The notes under the pieces were generated by a model, which worked only from the letters and a program-made list of their open reading frames with translations, was not told where the DNA came from and did not search any database. From Tilletia caries (Eukaryota > Basidiomycota > Exobasidiomycetes > Tilletiales > Tilletiaceae), in assembly GCA_032718865.1 (NCBI GenBank), contig JALUTQ010000026.1, forward strand, positions 992,001 through 1,056,000: a stretch of 64,000 bases of DNA. The letters are read 5' to 3'. Position 1 is the stretch's first letter; each line of letters opens with the position of its first letter. This document shows, one piece after another, positions 43,213-54,293 of the stretch. The translations under genes were made by a program, and so were the position numbers.

Positions 43213-44355
43213 AAGCCACTGCTCACATCTACACAGGGCAATCTGAGAGGCGCCAATCATTCCTTGCATTTTTTACGACCTCACAAGGTGCCTCTGCCGA
43301 GTCGCAGGGGTGCTGGCGGGCAATGTGCCTCCTGACCTCTCCAGTGACCAAGGGTTATTCTCGAGAATTCCCGGACTGGGAATCCTGCCTCACTTTCGAG
43401 GTGGCCCGAACCAAACTCGATATCCGTAACGCAATGCCTCAAAAAACCCGGCAGGTCGACGCAGGAAAAATATACTAAGCACACCGCAGCGCGTTTGCTA
43501 TGGTTCAAGAGGAAAATCGATGGTGTTGCTCGTGGGAGGTGTTGGCTGACGAGGTCGCTGCTGCCTGCGCTCTCCGTGACCTGACCGAAATCCTGGCACG
43601 TGATGCCAAAACCACCTTCCGCTCGATCTCTCATCCACAAGCTTCCCCATCACGCCCACCACACTACAATCAAACTCGCAAGCTGAAGCCTCCAGTAGAG
43701 AGCCGTGATTTTTGGCAGAGAAATAGGCCACGTATGAGGGTGTTTGGGTCCGAATTGGCTGGGATAGCTTTGGTGATGCGAATACTTCCTCCGAATGCAA
43801 CTGTGAACTTCATTCGCAGAAAATCCTGGTCCTCCGAACCGTGCATGTTCCAAACCTCCAACAGTAGGAGCTACACTCTTAGAAAGAGGTCCAGACGGTG
43901 CAGAAAAATCATTCAGATAGTGCAGGTACTGTTGTAAGCTGCTGTAGTTGTTGTGTCGATGGACAGGTCGCAGATGTCAAGATGGGTGTCCCCAGGTTGG
44001 AGGCCGACTTATCGTGCAGAAACTCTCGCCGCAAAGCTTTCCATCACAATGCCCTCTGGTCGCCAAGAGAGGACCGCGGATGAAAGTTACGATTTTATAG
44101 AGTACCTTGGCGCAGTCTGGAAAGTAATTGAGGTGTTCTGGCAGACTTGGCCGAAGTGATGTTGACATCCCTCCAGGGTTGGCCTGCAACCACGGAGGAG
44201 AAAACTCCGCACCTCCGCGAAGCGTTTGGAGTCAAAGCCACATCATGTAGCCACTGGGCGCACAGGAAGCCATCCAGACGGCGCGGAAAAATAGTGAAAG
44301 GCCAAAAAGCTGCCCTTCGACGCCGCTTGTGTTGTGAAAAGATGGTGTTGTATCG
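43213..44355. other. Gene-poor flank of the integrase-type transposon
   Basis: Short open frames only (the longest 145 aa at 43500-43937), without recognisable domains or convincing splice structure. The stretch serves as the left flank of the transposon insertion. Confidence 0.4.
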
Positions 44356-45272
44356 TATGGAACGCCGTTTGGGTCACGGTGATTCACTCGAACGCACGGC
44401 CCAACGAAATGAAAAGCTGCACACCACCACGTTCACAGCTCCTCGGTGCGCATCCGTCGATCAATCCTCAAACCTCGAGCATCCCATTGGCCTATGTCAA
44501 TCATTTGGCTATGGACCTACGACTCTGCAGCTGCTTGCGCACGCCCGCGCTCCGTCAGTGCTGCTTCCTGACACCTCGTTGACGGCCTACGGCTGACCAT
44601 CTCAAGTTCCACAGACCAGAGCTGCTACCACCGGGCTGACGTTTCACCTCTTCCACTGCTTCCACACTCTTCTGCACAGCTGCGCTCCTCCTCATCTCTT
44701 ACTCCTGTTACAGAATCACCTCCTACGCGGCTCATTTCCTCTACGACAATACGACTACGGCCTCCTGCGAATCACACGAAGTCACGAACGTCGGCGATGC
44801 TGGGAAACTCCACAACGAGTCCGTGAGTACGCTTCACACTTCACCTGTGCGCATCGATCCAGTGCTGACCTGCACACTCTGCTCTCATTCCTCTGTTGCT
44901 GGTCGCCAGAATCGAACGACACACCCTATTACTCTTCGCCCTGTGGCATCCGTCAGCCCTCAGCCATCGCCCATCACCATCGAGTCATCGACAAAGGGAC
45001 GCGACCCTTTTTTTCGGCCACATACTCTCGCTCGCACAAAGGACTGGCACAAAGGTCGGAGGTTCTGCATCTCTCAGTCCTGCAACTGTGATTCTGAAAG
45101 GATTAATACTGAATATAATGAGAGTGAGATGTGATGCAGGAAATAATGACAGGTATATAACTGGGACTGTCCATTGCCTTCTCCATGTCGTTGCATGCCC
45201 ACCATTCTCCCCCCATCTCTTCCTCCTCCTAAGACCTATTTCTTCACCTGCAGTTGACGACTAACGACAGCA

Positions 45273-47009
45273 ATGTCAGACGCAGCGCCCATAGACGTGA
45301 ACGACATGTCCCTCGAGCAGCTCGTGAGTGGTCTATGGAATATGTTACATTGCTGTTCATCTATTCGGTGGTGCACTGACTACTATTCTACTTCAATCTG
45401 CGGATGGATAGGGACGTATCCTCCTAGCACGAGCTTCCAGAGCACAGGAGAGGGAAGGCACTCAAAGCAACCTCGCCAGTAGCTCAGGTGGAGCCGCCGG
45501 AGTGCCCGTCACGCCCGAGGAGCGGCGCCCCAGCGGATTGGCCAGCGATTCCTCGAGCGACTGGCGCTCCGGCGGCAGTAGCCACAGCACCAGTGCATCC
45601 TCTCTCGCCTCCGGCAGCTCCGGCGCCGCCGCGGCAGCTCGCTTCAGCTTTGCCGCCGGACAGGCCAAGGCTACCGTCCGCGGACGTTCGTCGGCAGGGA
45701 AGACAGCTCCCTCCCCCGCTGTCGCAATCTCGAAGAATGAGGTAAGTCCACTCTCGAATTCGTGCAGACCTAAGACCATAGCTGACGCAAACGGTCGTCT
45801 GATTTCTCTCACTCAGATCGCACTCCTCCCTTTCGCGGCCTGGGTCCTGAGCATGTATAATAAGGGAAAGCCAAAGGGCGAAGCTGGCACAGTGCAGGAT
45901 CTCAATGCGTTCTTGTACAAGCAGGGATGCATCATAACCTCCAAGGGCATTAAAAGGTCAATGACCAGTGCTGAGGTCATGGATCACATCATAGCAGAGT
46001 TCAAGAAGCAAAGTTGGAATTTGGCAGAGAACGGATTCCGGTAGGCTCAGCTCAGATACGCGCTCTATCATACAACGTACTGTATGCTGATTCAATTCCT
46101 CTCTCTCTCCCCGTGTCTCCACATCACACAGTTATGCCAAAGTCCGCGGTAGCAGTCGCGAGCTGGTGCAAGCCATCTTTGCCCCCGTGGATGTCGACGG
46201 AGCCAAGCTCGAGATGGAGTACAGCAGCTCGCGCTGCTACATCGTCATGAACACGAGGAATGTCCAGACGAATTCCGAGAGTACTTCCTTGGCCCAGAAG
46301 TTCCGCGCATCGATGTACAGAGCCGCAACGAGCTGACGGAGTGCAACCACTGCCTCCTCGTTCTTCCTCAAGCTCACGCAGCTGAGCACATCTGTCCACG
46401 TCAGGTAAGCTGCACAAGTGCGTCGAAGAGATCCCTGTTACTTCTACTGAGTCATCCTATCCTTCATTGCTTTACATCAACATCTCAAAACAGGACAAGC
46501 CTCTGGTGCCCCGCGTGCCTGGATTTCGTGGCAAGGTGGGAGGAATGAAGTCCATTGATTGGCAGAGAGTGAGTATACTTGTCTTGTCTGCAGTCTGCAC
46601 AGTAGTGGCTGCGCGTTACTTAGTGACCCTCGTTCCTCGTTCCTGCGTACAGACGGACTTCTGGCTGGGAGACTTGGCCGGAATCCACCTCATCGACGAT
46701 CTGCCGCAAGATCTAAAGGATCAAGGCGCCACGACCGTCCCCACACTCGCTCCAGACTTCAATAACGTGGGTAAGTGGTGCATGTGTCAAGGTCTCGGTC
46801 GTCGACCCTTCGGCAAGCACGAGGAATGGATTCAATGCGCATCGGAGAGAGACTGCCCCGTCCGCTGGTTCCACAGAACCTGCGTCGCCTGTGCCGCAGA
46901 CAACGACGACTTCGAGCCTGAAGACGACTGGACCTGCATGTTCTGCAAGCTGATTGCAAAGGCAAACAAGAACAAGTGTCGCCGCCTCAACCGACAGCCC
47001 GCATACTAG
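45273..47009 (+). CDS. Transposon accessory protein with PHD finger (likely frameshifted)
   Basis: At least seven exons inside the element. MSDAAPIDVNDMSLEQL splices to GRILLARASRAQEREG and a Ser/Ala/Gly-rich region, then IALLPFAAWVLSMYNKGKP, YAKVRGSSRELVQAIFAP, and a small zinc-finger-like part (ECNHCLLVLPQAHAAEHIC). The protein ends in a PHD finger: WCMCQGLGR, then WIQCASERDCPVRWFHRTC, WTCMFCKL. PHD fingers usually read histone-tail lysine methylation, so the protein could direct the transposon to chromatin or bind the transposase. The frames of YSSSRCYIVMN and HEECPDEFREYFLG, adjacent near 46245, do not match and no intron lies between. This means a 1-nt indel or a disabled gene. Confidence 0.7.
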
Positions 47010-47077
47010 CTCTTTTACGACACAAAGCTGCAAGCTCAGAAAGGGCAGACTGCAATCAAAATGACTTTTATTTCTGT

Positions 47078-48737
47078 TTACCCAACGTAGTCGTGAATGA
47101 TTTGCAAGAGCTGGCAATAAGACTCAATTCCAAAGTCTTCTGAGGGTGGCCAGGAAGCAGGAAGCTGTTGACGCCATCGAATTTGCAGTTCAGGATCGAG
47201 GAGAGCTGGAGGTAGCAGGTGGTCGATGGCATCGATATGGACATGGGGATCATCGTCGCGCCGCGCACGAGTCTGTCCCACGAGGTCGACGCCATATGAG
47301 GCGAAGTTTCGCAGACCTTCTTCGAGGAATGAATCGTCTCCCAGAGGGCTGAGAATCTCGATTCCTCGCATGCGCGCCTCCAGGACGCCCTCAGCTCGCA
47401 GTTGAAGGGGGGACTTGTTTCCGAGGCCCTTGGTCCGGATTGGATGGTTGTTCCAGAGCTCTGCAAAGTGGTCCAGTGCGTGATTCAGTTGTGGCAGATA
47501 TACAAAATGGAGCGCCCACAGGTGGATGGGGTTGGTAGTGTCCAGCAGGCGCTCCGCTTCCAGGTGTTCGAAGACGCGCCTGTATTTGTCGGTTGTGAGG
47601 CGCTGAAGATCGACCCAGAGGCGCTCTATCCTCTGGTTGTGTGTAGAACTGCCTTGTATGAAAGAACCTCTACCAAGACCTGGGAAGTAGATGAAAATGC
47701 TGCCAGTCAGAAGAAAGCGTAAAGCACGCTGGATGAATGAATGAAGTAACTGACCTCGGTAGTGCTCCATAATCTCCTTTACACCCAGATTCTCACCACC
47801 ATAGTCGGCCCGTACGCGACTTGGCGGTCCCCATTTTTCGATGGCCTCCGAGAAGCACGTTGATACACTCGCAGCGGCATTGTTTGAGTGTGCTCGCATG
47901 TACGTGACAGTACGAGTCTTTCCGTCTATGCATCCGTGAATGACGAGGCGCCATCGGATCAGTTTGTGATGGCCGTCGAGGTGCCATAGAGAATTGACGA
48001 AGGGGACGTAGTACGTCCTTCTTTGCAAGGCGGTGCGCCAGCGAGGAGGCAAGGGAAACGGATCGAGAACGCGCACCGCCTCACGGATTTTTGCCCGTCT
48101 GATCGAGACTCCGACCGCAATGAGAGCGCCTGTGAGGCAACGTTCTCCTGCCTCTCCTGTTCCCATGCGACGTACTTCTTCAATCGCCTGTTTGATGCAA
48201 TGATGAAGAAAATTGTTATTCAAGCCGCTGATGATTTCGGTGAAAGCGCAAATGTATCCTGTATCTCACCTGGCAAAGATCCTCCATTTCCATCGGCGGA
48301 CGGCGCTTGGAAATGCCAGCCGCTGCGCGCCTCCTCTTGATGGTACTTGAAGAGCAACCGAGAAGCGCAGCGATCTTGATGTCGGTAAGACGAAGCTCGC
48401 AGAGCTCGGCCAGCGTATCCGGATCGATGAAAATGGCCCAATTGCCGTCGTCAAGCTGCTCCATGTGTCGAGTCGGCCCTGGTTCGTCGACGTCGTGCTG
48501 AAGCTGCTCCAACTGCGATCGCAGAGCGGTCAAACAGGCTGAGGCTGCGTTGTAAGTCTGTTCCGAAAGGACGAGGGCGAAGGGGGCAACGAGATCAAAG
48601 CTTTCTTGGATGGCTTCGAGATGGACAGGCAAGAGAAGCAGATCTCGGTCCGGTTGACGGACAAATGCTTCGATAGGCTCAACGAAAGCATGAAACTGAT
48701 GACGAAAGGCCTCCGCTTCTGCTGAGTTGAGTGACAT
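47078..48737 (-). CDS. DDE integrase-type transposase
   Basis: Three exons on the minus strand from the ATG at 48737. The N-terminal part has a helix-turn-helix (LTDIKIAALLGCSSSTIKRR). An intron ending at CAAACAG restores the frame to AIEEVRRMGTGEAGE and a second helical region (VSIRRAKIREAVRVLDP). The catalytic core follows: LWHLDGHHKLIRW (first Asp), RVRADYGGEN (second Asp) and, after a second intron (GTCAGT...CAAG), SSTHNQRIERLW (Glu), a D-D-E triad of the rve integrase type. Downstream, LGNKSPLQLRAEG and a C-terminal extension complete the protein. All catalytic residues are present and the frame is intact, so the copy may be active. It converges on the PHD gene with ~70 bp between the stops. 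Confidence 0.85.
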
Positions 48738-49069
48738 GGAGATAAAAGGTAGAAGAGTGATGTTTGGTGACAGGTGGTGGTAAGGAAGAAGTCGTACATG
48801 GTGCTATGTGTGCAGTTTTCGTTGGCCGTGCGTTCGAGTGAATCACCGTGACCCAAACGGCGTTCCATAGTATCGGACAAGTGGCTGGCTGATGCCGCTG
48901 AAGCGACGCCGTTCACTTCTTTTTTACTGTGTTGGAACTCCTCATCGCCTCATCAAGCCAGCGATTCAACATCAACATGAACGCGCGAGCTCAAGCTCAA
49001 TGCTAACCTGCTTGGTTCTGATTCCTTGTTATTATTCTCCACACGTTACATTACTTGCTCGCAGTCAAG

Positions 49070-50407
49070 TCATGACCGCCGGAGCGCCCGCAATCCTCGT
49101 GCGCTGAGCAGCCCTGCGCTCGGCTCATCATGGACAGAAAACGAGAGCGTTGTGGCCGTCTCTGACTCCTCTTCTAGCTTGCGCTTCCGCTGCTTCCCTG
49201 AGGACGTGGCTGGTGGTTCAGTTCTCGCAGCGTCGTCCCGGCCCGCTTGAACTTTGCCTCCTCCTCCTCCAGCTGTCGAACTCGAGCCTATCGCGTTCAA
49301 CTGGCCGTCCCAATCGATCAGCGAACCATAGAGCTCGCCAATCTCTCGCGTCGTGGGGACGGCGGACCCTGCGAAGACGGATGGATGCCTGTGCGCGCCC
49401 GAGTTGATATGGTAAAGGAAGTTTGTGACTGTCCGTGTGGTGGTTGTTCGGTTGCGACTGTCCGTGGCGAGTACTGGTCGTGATGATGAATCTGAAGCAG
49501 GTGTCGAGGCGCATATACGCTCGACGATGGCGGGTGCGTGCTTCACGAGTGACGCCGTGTTTGTGACTGGACGACTTTGCCCATTCACTACCTTGCCAGC
49601 GCCAATTTGATCGAGCAAGACTGCGTAGACGAGATTGATGAACCCGTTCTTTGGCCGAGCGCTCAAGAAGCGGTACGGCTTCGCGACGTAGTCGAGCCGC
49701 AGCCTGAGCTTCTCCGAATGGCGATCCTTGGCCTTTTTGAGAGAGAGACCGTGTCGTGGACATGCCCAGATGCGTCCGAGCTCCAGTGGAATCGAAGATG
49801 TGGGGGAGATCCTGACGTGGGATGACGAAGAAGCAGCCGGCATAACAAACTCGAGACGAAGGGGGCTAGCAGGATGGAGAGCGTCGAGACCGCAGCCAGA
49901 AGGATGCGCACGAAGCCAAGCGACGAGATCGCGGACCTTGCTGAATCCCAACGCGCCGAGTACGACATCACAGACGAGCGAGGGCCCATCGACAGCTGTG
50001 TCGATCGCGAGCCGTCCATCCTCATGCTGGTGTCTGATCTTCGCAATCCGACGAATCAAGATTCCCGACCGACTGTCCGGACTCCCGAAGGTGACATCCA
50101 GCCCCTTGTAGCTGCCCTCCTTGAAGCCCGCGCCGCTTCCCGCTGCGTGGAAGTACCACGTCCCCGACTGGACTTGAGATTCGTGCGCGTGCGCAAAGGG
50201 GTCGGGGTGGCTCGAGGGATGGAAGTGGTAGAACTCGATGTCGGAGAGGACAAATCTGCGGGCGGGTGGCAAAGATTGGGTAAATGAGGTAGAGGGAGGA
50301 GGAGAAGGCTGGATGACGAGGTGGCAAGAAGTAAGGAGAGTTTCAGCAACAGGAGGGAAATTCGAGGAAGATCGACAAGTGGCGAAGATGTCCTTCGGCC
50401 CGGTCAT
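49070..50407 (-). CDS. Glycosylase-like (methylpurine-DNA-glycosylase-type) protein, 445 aa
   Basis: Single open frame; I take the ATG at 50407 (MTGPKDIFATC), after which the sequence looks folded. The upstream part of the frame to 50758 overlaps a likely 5' region with splice-like signals. The central part, DIEFYHFHPSSHPDPFAHAHE followed by SGTWYFHAAG, GLDVTFG, GILIRRI and DGPSLVCDVVL, resembles the active-site layout of 3-methyladenine (AAG/MPG-type) glycosylases (DPFxH, G-x-x-Y-F, GxLIR). The C-terminal ~150 residues are low-complexity and basic (KQRKRKLEEE). The assignment is by pattern only; an uncharacterised fungal family with the same fold is as likely. Confidence 0.45.
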   Translation of the reverse strand: MTGPKDIFATCRSSSNFPPVAETLLTSCHLVIQPSPPPSTSFTQSLPPARRFVLSDIEFYHFHPSSHPDPFAHAHESQVQSGTWYFHAAGSGAGFKEGSYKGLDVTFGSPDSRSGILIRRIAKIRHQHEDGRLAIDTAVDGPSLVCDVVLGALGFSKVRDLVAWLRAHPSGCGLDALHPASPLRLEFVMPAASSSSHVRISPTSSIPLELGRIWACPRHGLSLKKAKDRHSEKLRLRLDYVAKPYRFLSARPKNGFINLVYAVLLDQIGAGKVVNGQSRPVTNTASLVKHAPAIVERICASTPASDSSSRPVLATDSRNRTTTTRTVTNFLYHINSGAHRHPSVFAGSAVPTTREIGELYGSLIDWDGQLNAIGSSSTAGGGGGKVQAGRDDAARTEPPATSSGKQRKRKLEEESETATTLSFSVHDEPSAGLLSARGLRALRRS

Positions 50408-50909
50408 GAAGGCACGTCTAGCTGGCCTGCTATCTAAACGGGCAGCATCTCGTGTCAGCCTGAAAGTATTCCATCCGAAGCGAAGAGATCCCAATGAATG
50501 TATATGCTTACCTACTGATTGATTGAATGTATGATGGTGGCTGAGTTGATCGTGAGTCGCAACTCTTCCGACTTCGTCGCTCCGCTCAACCTCGTCGTCC
50601 CAGACCACCACCGCCAAGTCGACGCAATGCCGGAGCAAGTCAGCAGCGCGCAGCAGATCTCTTCTTCCGAGGAAGACTCTCAGTGATAGCAGGCGGCGAG
50701 CCAGGTAGGATCGATCTCTCGTGTAAGAAGCGCATCCGTTGCTTGATTGACCAGCCAAGCAGGGCAGAAGATCGACGACGATCTGGAAGTTTGACGATCT
50801 GCATGTTTGGGGCCCACGGACGCGGCTGAAGCCTGAAGTATATATACGGCTGCTCTGCTAACGACATCTTCTTCCCCTCAGCGCATTCTGTATTTCCCAG
50901 CAGTTGCCC

Positions 50910-51689
50910 ATGATGTCCACTTCCTCATCCTCATCCACTTCTCCATCCCCTTCCTTTTCCTCTGCACCTGCGTTTCCCCTCTTCGACCTCCCCTTTGAGC
51001 TGATCAGGTCCATCTTCGTGCGGTGCGACTACTACAGCCTGAAGATCTTGCGCCAAGTGTGCAAGTCTTTCAAGAACATCGTCGACAGCGATACTGTCTT
51101 CGACCCGATTCTTTTCCGCATTCGGCCTCAAAGCAACCCCGCGCTGACCCGAGACGACCTACTCGAGATCAAACGCCTGGCGGAAGCCAGGGTGGTCCAT
51201 TCGGACGAGCCAAAGCCCAGCGTTTCCAAGGCTCTCAATACGTACATCATAACCCATCCTGCGCTCGGAAGACTCCGCTGGTACTCAGTAGACGGTAGGG
51301 GAGTGGCCACATTCGAACGTAAACCAAACCTCGTCGATTGTGACCCGGCTGTCGTCAAAGTCGCTCACGTTCCAGATGAATGCGCGACCTATCCGCCAGT
51401 CCTCGAGCTCGAAATATTCATGAGGGCGATAGTCGGGTTTGGATCGCTCACCTATAAGTCCCCCGGCGTCGACCAATCCGAGCCCACCAAGGAGAATCGG
51501 CCCGTCCTCCTCAATGATGTGATCAAGGCACTTGTGGCGGGAATCATGGAATTCAACGAACAGCACCGCTTGGAGCATGATTGCATCGATTCGGAAGATG
51601 AGAACGGCTCCTCATACTTCCGGTTCACTTCACCAGCATATCTCCAAATTCGGGCCAACGGCACGCTCAGGTTCGTCTATTTCAATTGA
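50910..51689 (+). CDS. F-box-like protein (~259 aa)
   Basis: Single exon from the ATG at 50910. After a Ser-rich start, PLFDLPFELIRSIFVRCDYYSLKILRQVCKSFKNIVDS is a typical F-box (LPxEL..I...L......L..VCK.F). F-boxes bind Skp1 and recruit substrates to SCF ubiquitin ligases. The rest (to FRFTSPAYLQIRANGTLRFVYFN) shows no WD40 or LRR repeats and may be a lineage-specific substrate domain. A TATATATA sequence near 50838 may be the promoter. Confidence 0.7.
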   Translation: MMSTSSSSSTSPSPSFSSAPAFPLFDLPFELIRSIFVRCDYYSLKILRQVCKSFKNIVDSDTVFDPILFRIRPQSNPALTRDDLLEIKRLAEARVVHSDEPKPSVSKALNTYIITHPALGRLRWYSVDGRGVATFERKPNLVDCDPAVVKVAHVPDECATYPPVLELEIFMRAIVGFGSLTYKSPGVDQSEPTKENRPVLLNDVIKALVAGIMEFNEQHRLEHDCIDSEDENGSSYFRFTSPAYLQIRANGTLRFVYFN

Positions 51690-52570
51690 AGACTGCTTCC
51701 CTGCCCGAGATGCAATTCCAGCAGACGGACGATCCAAGGCGAGGGTCTCTTCCCAGATATATCAAGGCTCCAGCGGCTGCACCTCAGGTCCTTCGAGAGG
51801 CTTCAACAGCCTCATCATCCCCGACGCCGGCTTTCCCTCGTCCCCCTCTGCCCTGCCTTCCCATCTCGCAATCAAGACCGATTCCGGCAGACCAGTTTTC
51901 CGACACGTCCGATAATACGGGATAGAGAGGAGAGAGAATCATCAGGTTTGGGCAAACCTGGGCCGAGAGAGAGGAGAATGCTTCTTGATAGGAAAAAGGA
52001 ATGCAAGTTGTGAGGTTTGTGGAAGGCATGTGCTACGTAAGGATTGGTCACCTCCTCACTCCAGCTTCCCCTTCTCATCATAGGTGCTTCTCTCTTCCTT
52101 TAACCCAATCATCAAATGCAGCTGATCTTTACCCTCGAACTAACACAGCCCGAAGAATCTAGTGAAAGGTAAGATGCAAGAATGGGGATGCGTATAAGGC
52201 ATACGTAAGTCAGCTATTCAAATAACATATCGTTCCGCAGGTCACTACCCGTGCCAGAGGCCTCCAACTTCCAGCAGTATGCAGACAATTTCCTTTTCCT
52301 CTTCTCTCCCAACAGACAGACTGACATGCCTTAACCAGCATCACCCGTACTTCCTCATTTCTCCTCCTCATCCTTCTCTTCCATCCCTCATCCTCTCTCC
52401 CCCTCGCTGCTGGCTGATACTTCTCCCACCCGCTCTCGTTCAGAACAGGCACGGTGTTCACGGAACAATCATAATTCCGCGGCGGACAAAAGATACGCCA
52501 CCTTTCCCATGTCCTCTCAGAAGGTCGTCTGAACATCAGCAGTCTGGGAGAAGCATACGGGTGAGTCAGC
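51690..52570. other. No supported gene
   Basis: Intergenic sequence with short open frames only. The right end leads into the TATA box of the next secreted-protein gene. Confidence 0.35.
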
Positions 52571-52580
52571 CTATATAAGG
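52571..52580 (+). promoter_or_regulatory. TATA box of small secreted-protein gene
   Basis: CTATATAAGG, ~105 bp upstream of the ATG at 52679. Confidence 0.55.
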
Positions 52581-52678
52581 AGACAGTTCTGGACAACCTA
52601 CAGTGAAGCAGCATACACCCTCACCCCACCTCTCTCCTCCACTATCTCACCAACAGCCCGTCCCGAACTCGCCCAAAC

Positions 52679-53024
52679 ATGAACCTCAACGCCATCATTC
52701 TCTACCTCTCCCTGTGCATGAGTGCTACACTCACAGCCTCTGCTGCCGCCATTCGACAGCCCCGCGGAGTAAGTATCAGCTCGAGTTCATCGAGGCCCCG
52801 TTCCTTAGGCTGCTCAGACTGACGAGTCTCCCTTTGCCCCTGTCCCGCATTCGTCTCCTTCTATGTTCTTGCTTCTGCTCTCTACCCTCTAGGATCTTCC
52901 GTGCGAGGAGGGAGACTGGAGAACCAGACCTGGATGCCCACCTGTATCCAGAGTATCCCCTCGGGACCCTCGCAGGTCGCGTTTCTCGGACGAAGGAGCG
53001 ATTCGAGATCCCATCGGACCTTGA
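52679..53024 (+). CDS. Small secreted protein (73 aa)
   Basis: Two exons, 52679-52768 and 52893-53024, joined in phase 0 over a 124-nt intron (GTAAGT...CTCTAG). The N-terminus MNLNAIILYLSLCMSATLTA, then SAAA, is a signal peptide. The mature part (IRQPRG|DLPCEEGDWRTRPGCPPV...) has two Cys residues and an RR pair and ends GAIRDPIGP. Other frames of the second exon remain open longer, so the acceptor choice is uncertain. Small size, signal peptide and TATA promoter match the other secreted peptides in this window. The function is unknown. Confidence 0.45.
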
Positions 53025-53575
53025 CGATCGCGTCGACGAGGAGGTGTGCGGAGGTTGCGTTACACCCGAAGCACGGCCCGTGGCCTTCTCTTTCCACTTC
53101 CTCCCGACCTAGGACAAAGAATATCAGGAGCACCCAGGCAATCGTACCTTCCTTTCCGAAACTACTTCTGCCTGCGGATCCTGTCGTGCCGGCTGATGTC
53201 TGACGTCTACAACCTTTTCCAGCTGACTTCTCTTCTCATACCATTCCAAATAAAAAACGTCCTGTTGACGCATCGATGCTGGAAACGTTGGCACATGATC
53301 TGTTTGTTTGTTGCGCTAACTTTGGAGCCCATTGGTATTTGCTTCAGAACCTATGTACTGCACCAAGGTCGTTCTCACATATCTGCTATAGCGCCAGGCT
53401 CGATAGGCGAGAGCTCCACACATCCTCCAGAAAAAGGAAAGCTATGTGGGCTTGATTAAAAGAGTTGGAAGATGGGGGGAACATGAGGAAGAATGAATGG
53501 CAACGCATACATCACTGCTACGACCATGCAAGTAACAATGCTCTGCGCTCCTCCTGGAGTCTGGCAACTGATCCT

Positions 53576-54293
53576 TCAAGCGTCGTGACCCGACCCTTCC
53601 AATGATCGATTTGGCTCGGCCGGTTTTTCGGAGCTCCCCTCTGTTACCCGCTGCAATTCGACCCGAGCGTTCCCCAGCTCTATCTCGGTCCTTGCTGCTC
53701 CGCGCACACAGCAGAAAAGCGGCTTGTTGTCAGATGGACGTGGCGTGAGGTACGTATCGGCTGCTGACGTGTGAAAACTCACATATAGCCACCCTCAGAT
53801 TGATCCAGTGCAGCACGTCTGCTGGACGCAAATGTTTACCTTGAAGTTCCGCCCATTCAGCATCATCATGTATATTAAACGGTTGAGCCCCCAGCTGGGC
53901 TTTCGTTTCTTGGATCGGGTTGTCCAATTTGGTGTAACCTCGGTTCGGGTTGAACCATTTTGATGGGTTCAGGATCCGCCCAGCCTGCACGCACAAAGGA
54001 AGAGATGTCAAATGCCTGGTCGAAGAAAACTAGAACACGAGGCGGAACGATCGTCGCACTCACACCATCCCACCACCCGCGGGCTTGAAGCTGTACGTCA
54101 CAAAGGAAGAGATGTCAAATGCCTGGTCGAAGGAAACTAGAACACGAGGCGGAACGATCGTTGCACTCACAGTACGCGGCAGATTCGGGCAAGAAGTGCA
54201 GCCTTTCGTGTCCGGCACGGGCGCGGAGTTGGCAGCTGTGGCGAGCAGCAGAACAAGGTAGGGGAGGAAGAAGAGGAAGCGAGGGTAGAACAT
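53576..54293 (-). CDS. Secreted protein of the YPR/SAPVPD family, left palindrome arm (156 aa, altered C-terminus)
   Basis: Mirror copy of the gene at 54837. Exons: 54293-54171, 54090-54064, 53984-53783 and 53694-53576. Signal peptide (MFYPRFLFFLPYLVLLLAT), first introns and the AGRILNPSKWFNPNRGYTK region are identical. One extra A in the last exon shifts the frame, so the protein ends SSEKPAEPNRSLEGSGHDA. It lacks the final ~40 residues of the other copy, including its predicted coiled coil. The T-run difference lies in the third intron and is harmless. Promoter TATAAATA is at ~54417-54424. Confidence 0.65.

Larger units (their letters stand above)
44356..48869. mobile_element. 4.5-kb integrase-type DNA transposon (IS3EU-like) with PHD-finger gene
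   Basis: Terminal inverted repeats start TATGGAACGCCGTTTGGGTC at 44356 and, in reverse complement, at 48869. They are identical for ~46 bp and similar for ~65 bp. Both ends are flanked by GTATCG (44350-44355 and 48870-48875), a perfect 6-bp target-site duplication. Inside are two convergent genes, a PHD-finger protein and a DDE integrase-type transposase. A 6-bp duplication, termini beginning TAY and an IS3/retroviral-type integrase are, as I recall, the hallmarks of the IS3EU superfamily. Ends and duplication are read directly; the superfamily name is from memory. Confidence 0.85.

Noticed and set aside
43500..43937. 145-aa ORF on the plus strand
   Set aside because: No signal peptide, domain, splice structure or repeat relationship; treated as chance.
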